In this document: one piece after another, positions 39,601-47,362 of the stretch
How the letters are laid out: every line of letters begins with the position of its first letter
How positions within the stretch are numbered: the first letter of the stretch is position 1
Source of the DNA: Apostichopus japonicus
Lineage: Eukaryota > Echinodermata > Holothuroidea > Aspidochirotida > Stichopodidae
NCBI RefSeq assembly: GCF_037975245.1
Contig: NC_092578.1
Span: 15,546,321-15,610,320 of the forward strand
Direction: 5' to 3'
DNA length: 64,000 nucleotides
Program-made: the position numbers and the translations under genes
Notes under the pieces: generated by a model
Database searches by the model: none
Seen by the model: the letters and a program-made list of their open reading frames with translations, nothing else
Told to the model about the DNA's origin: nothing

Positions 39601-42600
39601 AAAATTTAACCCATCAATAACTGTTATGTATTCATATTACGATGCTTCTTAACTTTGAGAATCAAATTTTGAGAAAAACAAAACTTTTATGGACATGCAC
39701 AGACGACATCGCAGATGTGGTACAAAACGTGTCAAATGGAAATTGTTGTTCTCTCAAAATCCCGGCACATAGAAATTGAATACAAATACTAAGAATGGGT
39801 TCTTCTTTCAACCAGTCAAACATAAATTTTCCCACTGGACTATCCCTTTCTAGTCAAAGGAGTGAGAGAGAGAGATAAAATAAAAATAAAGTTGACTCAC
39901 TGGTCATCTCTTTTAGAATATCCAGCATAAATGGATCCTGTTCCCCGCATCCTACGTAGGTCTTTGTTGCTGCTTTAAATTTCTGTGAAATTGTGACAGT
40001 GAAGATAGTGAGAGTGCAGCGGGTGTGTGGAGACATGTAAGTGAGGAGTCAAATAAAATGATCAGTTGTTAAAGTTTAACACAAACAAATTAGATCATAC
40101 TTCATAATGTCTTTGGTACTATTAGCGGTCATTTCTGAGAGAATTTCGGGTTACAATAGGGGTCAGTTGCTATCAACTGAAAAGTGGAGAGAAAAATTAT
40201 GCTTGGACAAAAGAACCAAAGAACAACTGATGATCACCCTAGCTAATGGACGAAAAGTATCATATTAAGTTTCACTTGAAGTACCAGGTCAGAATCCCAG
40301 GATGAAAATAATGCCTTACAACTTCCAATTATGTAGTCAATCAAGAATGACAATTTTCAGGAATTCCAGACATTGAGTGAAAGGTTCAATATCATAGCTG
40401 TTGCCAAATTATTGCTCTTAAGACTTGCTAAAAACACTTTTCTAATAATTAAAAACATTGTCTCCCTTCATCACCTCCTCAACCCCCCCCCCCCCCTATC
40501 CCCTCCCACTCCCAATTACACACCAATATTCATGCATATATGCCACTTCTGTAAGAGAGGTATGAACCAACAACACAGACTTTCCATTAAAATTACTTTA
40601 CACAACATGTATCATCTTACCTTTACCAAAAAGATCATCCTTCCCTATCCCCACCCTCCTTCCCCACCCCCCTAAATAATACACCATATTCCTTGTGTAT
40701 GTCATCCCTATTTGAGGTGAACCAACAACGACACAGACTTCCCAAGTTAACAAGTATATTCAACATGTGTCATCTACTAAAATGTTGTTTCCCAGGAGCT
40801 CTGGAGCAAAGGGCCAAGGAAATTTATGAAAGGTTAAAAGGTTACATACAAACCTCTGTGAGCACCTTTACTCCCCCAAGTTCAAAAAGTTTCTTCTGGA
40901 AGTAAGCGTCTCTGAGGAACAGTCTCAGACAGATTAAGACACGAACTATGTTCTCGGGCGGCGCCCTATCCACCCATTCTCTGAAAAGTTAAACGTTGAC
41001 AGATATTCACCGTTTGTCGTTTACGTTTAATAAAAACATCTTATAAAACAATAATGGTGTAATTCTATCCACCCCACAGGAGGGCAGAGAATAAACTCCT
41101 TGGGGTACAATAACCAGGAAAGGGCACGTGACATTATTCAGTCTTGGATCACAGGAATTTCTTTCTCTACCAGGTAATGGCTCTCCTTACTTGGAATTAA
41201 TATAGAGATTCTGGTTAGCCCCCCCCCCCCCCACCCCTATCTTGTTTTCTTACAATTATTTCCAACAGTATCTGTCAAAACCTGTTTAACTGAAAGATTG
41301 CCATTTCCCATCTAGTTCAGTTGGGAATAAAACAATTTTTACTGATCCTTAAATGATTAAATTACAACGTATTATTTTGGATTTCTTCAAAATATGTGAA
41401 TACCTTGTGATTTAAAACACTACCCACCTCACCACCACACGGATTAGCAATCATTCCTTCCCCCCACAACTTATTCCCACCCCCCACACAACTTGAGAAT
41501 GTTCTGCTAATTTCAGACATGCCACGATATTGTTGCATAAAAGGTTACATTGAACAAAGTGGCAGAATAAGATAATCATTTGACTATGCAGGGAAAGACA
41601 TTTTGACTATAGATGGTTATACAGAATGAGACTGAGAAATATTTATAGAAATCCACAAAGAGATCCTAGACTGCTAATGTAATTTACATGATGGATGTGT
41701 GACTTTTTCAAATCAGTCAAGAATAAATAGAGAAAGGAAAAATACAATAAAGTCATAAATTGAGAGCGCTTCCATGCATGAAGCGCTATATAAATGGCAG
41801 CATATATATAGCTGAGACTTACGAGGAACACAGTCTGTGCTTCACCAAGGCAGAGAATATCTACAGGGAGAAAAAACGGATAAATGGATGATCAAGCTAT
41901 ATCACCATGGAAACGAAGGTACTTAATAAAACACAGTTTGCAGAGGAGACATATTACAACACTGTACATATCATGTTAATACAGTAATTGATAGAATTGT
42001 AAGTCTTGTGGCTGAGTTCTTATATATGTGACAAGTCGATGTTCGTAAGTAGCTTTTTTCCGAAATCGCGTGACAATAAAATGTGTCGGAGGTGGGGGCT
42101 TGTGGTATGTTTCAAATGTCATCTCTTTTAAGCTGTAAATCAGATATGCTTTGGTGAAGTGTTTGTTTGTTGCTTTCTTTCTTTCTTTCTTTCTTTTTGC
42201 AGATTATTAATCACTCATATGAAAAACCTCTGGACAAGGACAATTCCCTGATTAATGAGTAATAGTGAAAGTATCTCTGGGTCGGCCAACCACCATGGCA
42301 AGATTTAATGATCAACTCATGACTCCAGTCATTTCAATTAAAATAAAGAAGTTTTTAGTATACAGTCCCTTTAAATGGATCTCTATCAAATTTAAAATAA
42401 AAAGAAAAGGATTAAATAACCGTTATCTGACAGTAAGTTTCAGCAAAAATTCATAAATATGCATATGTATTCATACATATTCATATGTATATATATATAT
42501 AAATATATATGTACTCATACATATTCAGTGAAACACTTAATTTAGTTACCTGATAGAAATTCTTCTGTAAATGATGAGTGCTGAAATGTCTTTCCTGTTG

Positions 42601-45600
42601 ATACCTTGAGCTGAACAAAAGGAACAAAGTATTAAAAAAAAGTTATCGACAAGAGATTTCACATCATGTTACCATGGTAACACAATTTGTATTCATTAAA
42701 TTGTGTCAATAAAGGGCTTCTCTTTTGATAACATGCATTCAATTTATCGCCAAAAATTACGTTAAATGCTAAATACCACATTTTCACCTAGATCTTGACA
42801 GTTTCATAATTGCCTTAGTGTAACTGGAACGTGTTACAGATGTGTCAATTATAACAAAAGATTAATACAAAGATGATTTTTCATTTACTAAATTATTGAA
42901 AGTATACATATGAACTGTGTAAACGTATGTAGGCCTTACACATGCACGTCCTACCGTACATCACTATCACATTGCATAAGTCCCGTCAACAATCATTGCT
43001 ACTTGCAAAATATTACATTTGTCATAAAAATTAAACAACTATTCTGTGTTGTTGTAAGGTGATTAGAGAGAATTATACAAACTTTCAAAAGGAAATTTTG
43101 CTTTCCTAGCCAAGGAGTATACCGAAACTGACCTGAATTTCTCGAGTGCCAGGGCCTCTGATCCTTGATTGACCGGGATAAATTCATTGTTGTTGTTATT
43201 GTTCAAACACTCCTCAGATTCGATAGAAGGCAGCTAAGATACGAGAGAAGAATGTTTTATCAACCAAAGCAAATCACAACAAGATAAGATATTCAGAAAA
43301 TATTACTTTGGAAATTAGTACTAGAGTAGTTTCAATTATGACATACTCAGCCTGATGGGATGTAACAAAACACATCCCTCACCCTCTCCCCCCCCCCCCC
43401 CTTCCTCCCATTACAGCCAGTCACTTTCCACTGCCTCCTTTATACAGGTACCTATTATTTTCCATTTCTTGCAGTTTGAATTTTGACATTACACAACTTT
43501 AAGACATACAAACTATTAATACAACCGTTGGCTCTAAGATGACTCTAAGTGCAATAAAGTGAGAGTGCAGTTGTCGCATGGAGATAGGTAAGTCAAAAGT
43601 GAAGTTAATCAGATATATCAGCATCTTCAATGTTGACAAACATTATAAGTCAACAGATGACAACACAATATCATAACCCACCCCTCCCCCTCCAATCCAC
43701 ATATTAGTGGGAAATTCAAACAAGGGACAGAAGCACCTCATTCTCCACTAAGGACAAAACCTGACATTTGGTTTATGTACCCCTTGCTTAGCACCTACGA
43801 ATGGCATGCTGGGAATTCCACAATGATTACTTTCATATGCAGTAATAATCTGTTGAAGGTATGTAAAAGAAACACTGATGCTTAGAGAAAGTCTGCTGGG
43901 AGTTCCTAGCTCCCACAAGCTAGACTTGTAGACTGGTTGCTCTCAGTTTGTCCAAAGATAAAAGTTGCAAAGAACAGGATTATCTCACAAGATAAATGTA
44001 TAACCTGACAGATCACACTGCATTGACATTTTCTTTTCTTGTTCTTTTACCAGAAATAAAAATGATTGTCTCTAGAAAATCTCAAGTTTGGTGGGAGAGT
44101 TGGACAACTGACTAGAATCAAGTGACAACCCTGAAAACTCAGCCATGATAAAAGATCCTAACAACTGCCACAAAATTGTTGGAGGGTCGTTTACGTTCAT
44201 GCATGTAATCCAATATGTTTGTTTACCTGCTGTTTACTAGCTGGAGAGTTCAGAAGTTCAAGCAATCTCACAAGCTCTTTTACTTCCCTGAAATTGAAAA
44301 ATAAAGAGAAAAAAAATCTGTCACTGTTTGACAGAATGTATAGCCAAATCACAAAATATGTTCTATAGGAGGCTTGCTAGTTAGGTAACATTGAAGGGAA
44401 CAGAAACCCAACCATCAACTTTAGCCTACATGACATATTAGCTTATATGAGTTTCTTTGTGATGAACTACTCCCACTAAATAGCTACCAAAAATCTTGCT
44501 TCTTTTGGGAGATACAGTATATATACCAGTTTAAAATCTATGGGGCTGGGGCTGTCACTTTGTAAATTTGTGAATGTCATATTGCCATGTGACCAGGATC
44601 AGGGAAACTGGCAGATTAGATAATGAACACTGACACATACTTTTAACGCAAGAAAATTTCATTATTGGAGATGGAAAAAGATAAATAGATATTTCACTTA
44701 TACGATCTACTGTAGAGACAAGTCATAAATTTGATACACTGGTTATATTAGAAATTTCCATGGTAACCATTACTAAAAGAGAGCAACATAATGAAAAGAC
44801 AATTTTTACGAAGGAAGACATAAAAACTTGTTCCATAAAATACTCAAATAATTCTCTTTTTTTGAGTTCCGTATATTTCTGGTACTATAAAGCATTAAGA
44901 TAAATATTGGGACACTAGTAAAAAGTTTAAAAAAAAAATTATGATTATTTGAAAGTGCCGGCAAATATACATGAGATCGATAGTTTGTTGTGATGAAAGG
45001 GAACTTTAGATAATTTAATCTTATTTGATTTGACTTTTTAAAAAAAGGACAAAAAATTCAAACTGGTGAGCTGATTTACTTCCAGTTTTGTTTTCAAATA
45101 TTGAATAAATAATATCATTTGCAAAACAAAACAAAAAGGCATTTCAGGTTTTAAAGTTACTGTGCCTGGAAGATTATGTTATTACAGTAATATCTTACTA
45201 AAATACTTACTTTAATAATAATAATAATATAATAATAATAATCAGCAGTTATATTTACTTTACTCTGAAATTCTTGCATGAACTAGATACTTCTTGAACT
45301 GTTTAGTTCTTTTAGGATTCAGCTGGAATGACTTTGTAAAACTAAATATATTAAGATCACAAAATGCTATACAAATTGGTCACAAGTACTGCTTTACAAG
45401 TGTAAAGATGCATAGCAATTTTCTACACAGGAACTATAGTATACAATGAGAAAAACAAATTCAGAGCCTACAATAATGCATACACAAAAATTTGAACATT
45501 AAGTCATTCCCTGATATGTATAACAAAGTACACAAATTTAGGGACACGCAAAGTGACCACACTCCACCCAGGGAGTTGTTATGGAAACAACTCCCTGCTG

Positions 45601-45909
45601 CACCATAATACCAGTGACTGTACTCAACCTTCATAGAAAAGGATAAGGTGCGAAAAAATAACCTAGCAGCTAACTTAGTCAACAAAACAGGAAAAAGAAA
45701 AAATAGCATCGCAATTCAATTAAGATGGATGAAAAGCCAATAAATATTGTAAAGAACATATGATGGTGTGTTTGATCAAAATATTGAACACACTAACAAT
45801 TACCGCATATCATGCACACAACACAACATATAGACAGTTAGAATTGATAGCCTAATGGAACTTACTTATTCTGGTCAGTCTGTTTACTCTTCTTCTCTCC
45901 GCTGGGCAT
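9560..45909 (-). CDS. NEK10: NIMA-related kinase 10 (complete gene, 34 coding exons)
   Basis: Ser/Thr (reported dual-specificity) kinase of the NEK family, known from vertebrates for roles in DNA-damage/ERK signalling and motile cilia. The 34 exons, listed separately, join in frame to 1175 codons plus TGA; every splice phase fits, and human NEK10 is about the same length. Layout: short basic N-terminus, armadillo-like helical repeats (about 70-480), kinase domain (about 505-775), coiled coil with basic residues (about 785-810), Ser-rich low-complexity region, and a conserved tail (SPRKVRQISDP, LPPTLTPNPRRKVIERFK, ITYEQMQ, ESGYYD). Kinase motifs are GTGAFG (511-516), Lys533, Glu559, HRDLTPNN (Asp642), DFG (660-662), CPE in place of APE (685-687) and DVWAIGC. 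An in-frame TAG (45957-45955) upstream of the ATG fixes the start. Introns hold the repeats listed here; otherwise I recognise nothing in them. Confidence 0.95.
10223..10340 (-). CDS. NEK10: NEK10 coding exon 33
   Basis: Between TTTTGCAG and GTAGGT. Contains DIGITYEQMQNFIESVLVES and GYYDMSPNA, the conserved NEK10 C-terminal motif. Confidence 0.92.
11101..11218 (-). CDS. NEK10: NEK10 coding exon 32
   Basis: Between GTCTCAG and GTGAGA, residues 1071-1110. Reads VVAGSKELIDINLGVGEACY and onward. Weakly conserved; supported by its splice sites and by phase with both neighbours. Confidence 0.85.
11797..12014 (-). CDS. NEK10: NEK10 coding exon 31
   Basis: Between TTCTACAG and GTACAG, residues about 998-1070. 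Carries SPRKVRQISDPVLKMLHIIH, FISQLPPTLTP and RRKVIERFKRALFS, the most conserved block of the NEK10 tail. Confidence 0.95.
12940..13086 (-). CDS. NEK10: NEK10 coding exon 30
   Basis: Between CTGCACAG and GTGAGT, residues about 949-997. Reads RVHLLSGLQPLTSDLSSSPG then SFLETLKRQSSLQRVRP. Matches the position of the NILKRSFSASGG-like region of human NEK10, with low similarity. Confidence 0.85.
13646..16390. repeat. 30/32 bp satellite, about 90 copies
   Basis: Lies in the NEK10 intron between coding exons 30 and 29. The main 30 bp unit is AATATAACATCCCTAGTATG plus TCAGTATGGT, with recurring C/A/G and T/C point variants. From about 15340 a 32 bp variant (CCCTATATTTTGTC or CCCTATATTATGTC) is mixed in. 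A block of about 582 bp is itself duplicated: the marker GCATGGTAAAACCAC occurs near 15294, 15543, 15875 and 16125. Because 30 is a multiple of three, the minus strand stays open for 572 codons as MLYYHTDILG repeats. Confidence 0.97.
17807..17908 (-). CDS. NEK10: NEK10 coding exon 29
   Basis: Between CTTTTAAAG and GTATGT, residues about 915-948: ASHGLSSSQGYRGSPSPTPP and STGSPLTARRVKS. Low-complexity Ser/Pro linker. Confidence 0.85.
18763..18837 (-). CDS. NEK10: NEK10 coding exon 28
   Basis: Between CCCGAGTAG and GTGAGA, residues about 890-914: an acidic/Ser-rich stretch, SSGIEEDDRSTCDSLESSSG. Confidence 0.85.
18955..19235. repeat. G-rich minisatellite (GGGATGGGAATGGGG-like)
   Basis: About 280 bases of GGGATG, GGGAATG and GTGGGGATGTGAAG variants on the plus strand. 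It is a pyrimidine tract on the NEK10 sense strand, just downstream of the exon 27 donor. Many GGG/GGGG runs are spaced closely enough to allow G-quadruplexes. Confidence 0.9.
19268..19392 (-). CDS. NEK10: NEK10 coding exon 27
   Basis: Between CTCACAG and GTAAGA, residues about 848-889: DVFDSADELSSSASHSESLR and AAYTNLLHPPGGREIEKSTG. Matches the Ser-rich region C-terminal to the kinase. Confidence 0.88.
20570..20707 (-). CDS. NEK10: NEK10 coding exon 26
   Basis: Between TTTTAAAAG and GTGAGA, residues about 802-847. HYQEATVNMQNYHRLFLASQ is followed by SESGGAASIKSDSD, parallel to SSSGAASLKSELS of human NEK10. Confidence 0.92.
21085..21234 (-). CDS. NEK10: NEK10 coding exon 25 (end of kinase, coiled coil)
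   Basis: Between CACATTTAG and GTAAGG, residues about 752-801. RCLTSEPKERPDIVQVASLI ends the kinase fold; SQISLEKKLDRERKRTQK is the conserved charged helix. Confidence 0.95.
21737..21807 (-). CDS. NEK10: NEK10 coding exon 24
   Basis: Between CTGATCAG and GTCAGT, residues 729-752: IVAADYVPVEEGEYSDLVIY then TIQ. C-lobe of the kinase. Confidence 0.95.
22524..22653 (-). CDS. NEK10: NEK10 coding exon 23
   Basis: Between CTTCCAG and GTAAGA, residues 685-728. CPELVQ and YSDKADVWAIGCILYQM hold the APE-equivalent and the helix F Asp; FFSSNMLSLATK follows. Confidence 0.97.
22985..23115. repeat. Polypurine tract (GGGAGAGGGAAGGGAG-like)
   Basis: About 130 bases almost entirely purine on the plus strand, with short GAGGGA/GGGAAG repeats, in the NEK10 intron between exons 23 and 22. 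Similar tracts lie at 25055-25146 and 34228-34325. Confidence 0.85.
23320..23398 (-). CDS. NEK10: NEK10 coding exon 22 (DFG)
   Basis: Between CTTGTACAG and GTACGT, residues 659-685: DFGLARQKQPDCSKMTSVVG then TILYS. Contains the Mg-binding DFG and the activation loop. Confidence 0.97.
24031..24133 (-). CDS. NEK10: NEK10 coding exon 21 (catalytic loop)
   Basis: Between ATATTTAG and GTGAGT, residues 625-658. YLHKEKGIVHRDLTPNNIML holds the catalytic Asp642. Thr replaces the usual Lys of HRDLKP, as in human NEK10. Confidence 0.97.
24236..24585. repeat. AT-rich (ATATCAATATATA)n microsatellite-like tract
   Basis: About 350 bases made of ATATCAATATATAATAT and AATCAATC motifs in irregular order, in the NEK10 intron between exons 21 and 20. 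Confidence 0.9.
24837..24958 (-). CDS. NEK10: NEK10 coding exon 20 (kinase hinge)
   Basis: Between AATTTTAG and GTAAGA, residues 584-624. ENLYIVMDLIEGAPLHEHFN is nearly identical to human NEK10; MDLIEGAP is the hinge. Confidence 0.97.
25150..29215 (+). repeat. Tandem array of 26 tRNA-like units (about 157 bp each)
   Basis: Each unit has a class II tRNA-like block on the plus strand: A-box-like TGGCCAAGTTGG, a small hairpin TGACTGAGAGAGTCA, a variable-arm-like pair GACA...TGTC, and B-box-like GAGTTCAACTCC. A T4-T6 run follows about 12 bases later, then an AT-rich spacer. The A box recurs near 25199, 25352, 25511, 25667, 25826, 25981, 26143 and so on to 29131 (26 counted). Acceptor stems are poor, so these are tRNA-derived sequences rather than tRNA genes. 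The array is antisense within the NEK10 intron between exons 20 and 19. Confidence 0.9.
26132..27620. repeat. 943 bp higher-order duplication inside the tRNA-like array
   Basis: The six-unit block beginning near 26132 is repeated from 27075. The translations of 26132-26374 and 27075-27317 are identical, as are those of 26284-26589 and 27227-27532. The flanks also match with the same offset. Confidence 0.9.
29277..29355 (+). repeat. tRNA-like sequence, second type
   Basis: GTGTAGTTGGTAGTTCTGCC resembles an A box, and GGGTTCAAGCCC is a good B box with a self-complementary stem. It directly follows the 157 bp array but is a different family. No convincing acceptor stem. Confidence 0.45.
29549..29640. 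repeat. About 50 bp direct duplication, two copies
   Basis: GTTCGCYGGTACCCCCTCC and CAAGGTTCCCAAG occur twice, at about 29549 and 29598, in the NEK10 intron between exons 20 and 19. Confidence 0.75.
29741..29815 (+). repeat. tRNA-like sequence, third type
   Basis: ATGGTCTAGTAGTAGAGCAG is an A-box-like D arm. After GGTTTTGCATCACAGG comes a B box, CTGGTTCAAAACC. Length and order resemble a class I tRNA, but the ends do not pair well. Probably a tRNA pseudogene or SINE head. Confidence 0.45.
30130..30245. mobile_element. Fragment related to the hAT-type MITE at 52717
   Basis: TCTAAGGGGTGGGGGTGTCC, CCTTTGGAAAATTTTAG and GGTGCAATCTG match the interior of the 52717-53072 element in the same order. 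The ends are missing. Confidence 0.5.
30517..30706 (-). CDS. NEK10: NEK10 coding exon 19 (ATP-binding Lys, helix C)
   Basis: Between CATAAAAAG and GTGAGT, residues 521-584. FLALKEISFNNPAVG carries Lys533, and IISEITIVKEDLRHPNVVRY carries Glu559. Confidence 0.97.
31128..31256 (-). CDS. NEK10: NEK10 coding exon 18 (Gly-rich loop)
   Basis: Between TTTTTCAG and GTCGGT, residues 478-520. Ends YSVYEHLGTGAFGSVYK, the glycine-rich loop opening the kinase domain. Confidence 0.97.
32126..32293 (-). CDS. NEK10: NEK10 coding exon 17
   Basis: Between CGTCAAG and GTAAGT, residues 422-477. AFRALRFLFSMERNRRLFKR and DLFAVFIDVGHY are nearly identical to human NEK10, ending the helical-repeat region. Confidence 0.97.
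32542..32628 (-). CDS. NEK10: NEK10 coding exon 16
   Basis: Between TTTGATAG and GTAAGT, residues 393-421: NNGIYSIGMLIFPTKTAKSQ and onward, equivalent to ENGVYTIAKLILPNK. Confidence 0.93.
32672..33040. repeat. About 120 bp tandem repeat, three copies
   Basis: Copies start near 32672, 32798 and 32918. Each holds AACCTTCTTCTATRAGACA, TAAATTATTATTAATATG and AAGTGTTCTGTGGTATACC. NEK10 intron between exons 16 and 15. Confidence 0.9.
33414..33475 (-). CDS. NEK10: NEK10 coding exon 15
   Basis: Between CTCTTACAG and GTAACC, residues 372-392: CCAALTQLILNDTNAQLIVQ, a highly conserved NEK10 armadillo-like segment. Confidence 0.96.
33982..34024 (-). CDS. NEK10: NEK10 coding exon 14 (43 bp microexon)
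   Basis: Between TTACACTCAG and GTGGGA, residues 358-372: EEEVSWDQRLSLKS. It is the only segment found that repairs the phase between exons 13 and 15. Its end matches FSLQA before ACCAALTE in human NEK10. The donor is weak. Confidence 0.8.
34228..34325. repeat. Polypurine tract
   Basis: GAGGGGGGAGGGAAGGGAGA-like sequence on the plus strand, just downstream (NEK10 sense) of exon 13. Confidence 0.8.
34442..34541 (-). CDS. NEK10: NEK10 coding exon 13
   Basis: Between CCCTTCAG and GTAAGT, residues 324-357. STAIRSANPAGRLMSVSSLV parallels SLSSANAAGRIQQLHLSED of human NEK10. Confidence 0.93.
34855..34946 (-). CDS. NEK10: NEK10 coding exon 12
   Basis: Between CCCTTTAG and GTAAGT, residues 294-324: VWCLTQLAEDPDSSNDIRLL then GGIPLLLTLLQ, a canonical armadillo-like repeat. 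Confidence 0.95.
35017..35446. repeat. About 220 bp direct duplication, two copies
   Basis: 35017-35236 and about 35245-35446 share GGTTTTGATAGACTTGACC-like, GCAGACAGTTACCTCTT, ACTATGATTCTCAAGGACGA and CAGGGATTACGTTAC in order. Roughly 85-90% alike by eye. NEK10 intron between exons 12 and 11. Confidence 0.9.
36076..36205 (-). CDS. NEK10: NEK10 coding exon 11
   Basis: Between TCTGACAG and GTGAGT, residues 250-293: LSASLLRILCQEGQVREQVK then ICDGVPMLLSILHYDNIQLLW, close to human NEK10. Confidence 0.96.
36310..36550. repeat. About 78 bp tandem repeat, three copies
   Basis: ATGTTTAACA, ATTGAAGCCT, ACACACTAATG, TAATGCTAGCCTACC and ACTAGGTCTACC recur in order from about 36313, 36390 and 36467. 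NEK10 intron between exons 11 and 10. Confidence 0.85.
36908..36994 (-). CDS. NEK10: NEK10 coding exon 10
   Basis: Between CTTCTTTTAG and GTCAGT, residues 221-250. ELDCIETLLNIIQEYDVISK matches NIVENLLMILHEYDLLSK. Confidence 0.95.
37241..37305. mobile_element. Inverted pair of Penelope-terminus-like motifs
   Basis: The minus strand reads GAAGAAGAGATTCTGCTAGG (37262-37243), and the plus strand reads CCTACTAGGATCGAAACATC (37281-37300). Both resemble the GATCCTGCTAGGATCGAAAC motif at 52282, but in opposite orientations. NEK10 intron between exons 10 and 9. Confidence 0.4.
38011..38090 (-). CDS. NEK10: NEK10 coding exon 9
   Basis: Between TTTTGGCAG and GTAAAA, residues 195-221: PLVMLLSANDVLILHCSLHA then LTSLAS, an armadillo-like repeat. 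Confidence 0.95.
38306..38703. mobile_element. Inverted-repeat (MITE-like) element
   Basis: The left end GGCCCGGTCACACTAAAGAG is followed by TTTTATCGGAATACGGTCCG. The right end on the other strand reads GTCACTATACCGATTTTTTA then TCGGAATACTATCCGATTTT. The arms are about 45 bases and imperfect, separated by about 300 bases without a transposase ORF. NEK10 intron between exons 9 and 8. Confidence 0.65.
38774..38841 (-). CDS. NEK10: NEK10 coding exon 8
   Basis: Between CTGTTACAG and GTGAGA, residues 172-194: IFQKLSGSIRQRSWLIACGA then HE, parallel to YIFQKLAAVKDQREWVTTSG. Confidence 0.95.
39901..39982 (-). CDS. NEK10: NEK10 coding exon 7
   Basis: Between TTTCACAG and GTGAGT, residues 145-172: KFKAATKTYVGCGEQDPFML then DILKEMT. 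Confidence 0.93.
40460..40785. repeat. About 165 bp imperfect tandem duplication
   Basis: A C-rich stretch, then ACACCAATATTCATGCATA versus ACACCATATTCCTTGTGTA, then TGAACCAACAAC(G)ACACAGACTT and TCATCTTAC/TCATCTACT. Two copies in the NEK10 intron between exons 7 and 6. Confidence 0.75.
40854..40980 (-). CDS. NEK10: NEK10 coding exon 6
   Basis: Between ACTTTTCAG and GTTTGT, residues 102-144: EWVDRAPPENIVRVLICLRL then FLRDAYFQKKLFELGGVKVL, close to human REWVNRAPS...RVLICLRLLMRD. Confidence 0.96.
41823..41860 (-). CDS. NEK10: NEK10 coding exon 5 (38 bp microexon)
   Basis: Between CTCCCTGTAG and GTAAGT, residues 90-102: IFSALVKHRLCS, matching EIFTALVKNRLIS. Confidence 0.93.
42550..42610 (-). 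CDS. NEK10: NEK10 coding exon 4
   Basis: Between TTTGTTCAG and GTAACT, residues 69-89: SRYQQERHFSTHHLQKNFYQ, parallel to YKNERNFSKHPQRKLFQ. Confidence 0.93.
43133..43233 (-). CDS. NEK10: NEK10 coding exon 3
   Basis: Between TATCTTAG and GTCAGT, residues 36-69. LPSIESEECL, six Asn, then EFIPVNQGSEALALEKF. The Asn run comes from a short (AAC)n tract. Starts like LPAINFDSAQ of human NEK10. Confidence 0.9.
44227..44287 (-). CDS. NEK10: NEK10 coding exon 2
   Basis: Between CAATTTCAG and GTAAAC, residues 15-35: EVKELVRLLELLNSPASKQQ, matching SDLKRLRCLLNVQSSKQQ. Confidence 0.93.
45866..45909 (-). CDS. NEK10: NEK10 coding exon 1 (start codon)
   Basis: ATG at 45909-45907 encodes MPSGEKKSKQTDQN plus two bases of Lys, then GTAAGT. 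Human NEK10 starts MPDQDKKVKTTEK. The in-frame TAG at 45957-45955 rules out an upstream in-frame start within this exon. Confidence 0.9.
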
Positions 45910-46057
45910 CGTGACCGTTATCTCCAGAATCCTTTTCACATGATTAAGAAGAAACTAGGCAGGTCAGAATCTGCCAACTCTCTCATTAACAAAGACTCAA
46001 ACCTGCCACTAAACACCTCCCTGATAGTATTACAACCTCAGATCCGCTTCACTGAAC
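45910..46057 (-). promoter_or_regulatory. NEK10: NEK10 5' UTR part of coding exon 1, with ATG-TGA uORF
   Basis: Acceptor TAATTTTCAG at 46058-46067 (sense) implies that at least one non-coding exon lies upstream. The leader contains an out-of-frame ATG immediately followed by TGA (45941-45936), a minimal start-stop uORF 26 bases before the real ATG. Confidence 0.65.
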
Positions 46058-47362
46058 CTGAAAATTAGAGAAAAACAGTGCATCATTTATGGATACAAAC
46101 TTTTTTCATGGATACAAAGATGTTGATACAAAGATGTTTGTTTTATCCTCTTGCTTTACTGCTAGCTACTGCTATGGTCACATTTCCACCACAGGGGTAA
46201 GCTTCAGTGGAAAGCTGGTTACCCTGCCTTTTTCTCTGTTTCATGGTTAGGGTGTCAGTCAACAGGGTGGGAGAGGAGGAGGGGGGGGGGGAGAAGCTTT
46301 CATATAAAGCCTCACCAAAGGTGGAGGATCAAGTTACAGGCTGTTAGTCAGTCTGCATATCTGTACTTGTATTTCTAGAATACTTGTTCTGGTCCTGTCC
46401 TAATACTAAGCTCTTTGTACTCTTAGTCACTAGATTCCTACCAAGGAAAATTCTATTTTAATTTACTTATTACTATACCCATGTTGTTATATGTTTAACA
46501 AGTCCTACAAGCCTGTCAAGTGTTATGATAATCTCTAAACTTGTCTGAACAAAAACCTATGAGCAATTTATTACAACATTACAGTATAGAGTATAGTGTA
46601 CTTAACATGAACTGATAGACAAGCATTTTACCCTGTTACTAAGGATGTATACACTGACAACCTCTCAAAACTCAGCAATATGCCACATGTATGTGGAATA
46701 ACAGTAGCATGCCCAGTCTCCTTGACATATATGCCAGCAATGGTTTATATAGTTGTTCTTGATATTAAACTGTGACCAAAATTACCGACTATTTGCACCT
46801 TTCTGTGTGACAAAAAATATAACACACACATTTTTGGAATATTGAATAAATTGCTTATTGAGTTTAATACTAAGAAATTTATTTTTTTATTTACAACTTG
46901 AAATATATATCATTAACTACTTAATAAGCCCATTAAAACCTGAAATGATTGCCTCCAAGATAATTTTCATATTAACACCAAGTTGACCCCCCTTTACCAT
47001 CCCTCCCCCTCCTTCCCCCATACAGTACCACAGATAGTCACTAACAATTGAACCTTCAAACATTTCATACACCATACAGCTAAAACTATATCATTACTCT
47101 GCAGAGGTAACCATTTGCAGCTGATCTACTTGAAATAATTTTACTTAAATTTCAAGCAGAAATATTTACTGTTCATGTGATACTTTTTAAGACAAGTCAC
47201 CCACGAAAAAACCTGGGCACAAAAAAACGAAAAACTGCCAAATGACTGATCCACTCTCAACCCCAGTCCTCTTCCATCGAGACTGTGACTGTGTGTGACT
47301 GTGTGTTTCACGGTTCCCCTAAAAGGGGAACATAATGCTACACATGATCTCACTGTTTGTGA

